Shown here: positions 6,173 to 6,199 of the stretch, piece after piece
Numbering within the stretch: position 1 is the stretch's first letter
How the letters are laid out: each line of letters opens with the position of its first letter
Source: Victivallales bacterium
GTDB lineage: Bacteria; Verrucomicrobiota; Lentisphaeria; Victivallales; JAUVCU01
Length of the DNA stretch: 6,199 bases
Direction: 5' to 3'
Assembly (NCBI GenBank): GCA_029934175.1
Contig: JAOZMT010000009.1
Location: 1 to 6,199, forward strand
Notes under the pieces: model-generated
The model's database searches: none
Seen by the model: only the letters and a program-made list of their open reading frames with translations
Told to the model about the DNA's origin: nothing
Translations under genes and position numbers: made by a program

Positions 6173-6199
6173 TTAATTCTCCGTTTTTCTTGTTTTAGT

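Noticed and set aside
6183..6199. Possible stop codon of a gene upstream of kdsB
   Set aside because: A TAA is present at 6197-6195, but three codons of context cannot support a gene call.

Overview
This is an AT-rich window (roughly two-thirds A+T by eye). All six genes are on the minus strand, so transcription runs from high to low coordinates. A CMP-Kdo synthetase gene implies a Gram-negative cell envelope with Kdo-containing lipopolysaccharide. The NfeD-like/flotillin pair and the small AAA-type ATPase are scattered too widely among bacteria to fix a phylum, so I assign none.

Layout in the order of transcription. Positions 6172-3842 hold a tightly packed block: kdsB (CMP-Kdo synthetase), then a shikimate-kinase-family gene joined by an ATGA stop/start overlap, then aroC (chorismate synthase) overlapping the kinase end by about 11 nt. 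This is almost certainly one transcript combining an LPS precursor step with the end of the chorismate pathway. The kinase keeps its P-loop and Asp-x-Asp motif but lacks several residues normally used to bind shikimate.

Positions 3841-3653 are intergenic. They hold the clearest discovery here: a 144-bp element (3672-3815) with 18-bp terminal inverted repeats (17/18 matching), flanked exactly by an 8-bp direct repeat ATTTATTG (3664-3671 and 3816-3823). This is the structure of a non-autonomous transposable element (MITE) with its target-site duplication. Removing the element and one duplicate leaves only 37 bp between aroC and the next gene.

Positions 3652-875 encode a membrane-protein pair: a three-helix protein with a C-terminal NfeD-like OB fold (YqiJ type), followed 15 nt later by a 705-residue SPFH/flotillin-like protein (YqiK type) with one N-terminal membrane helix and a very long Ala/Glu/Lys-rich coiled coil. 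They probably act together at the inner membrane. A perfect palindrome just after the flotillin stop is the likely terminator.

Positions 836-1 hold a probable promoter and the first 245 codons of a P-loop ATPase of the widespread FNTAGP...APRQ.GKT type, cut by the window edge. No RNA genes, CRISPR array or complete insertion sequence were seen. No gene-free stretch exceeds 190 bp.
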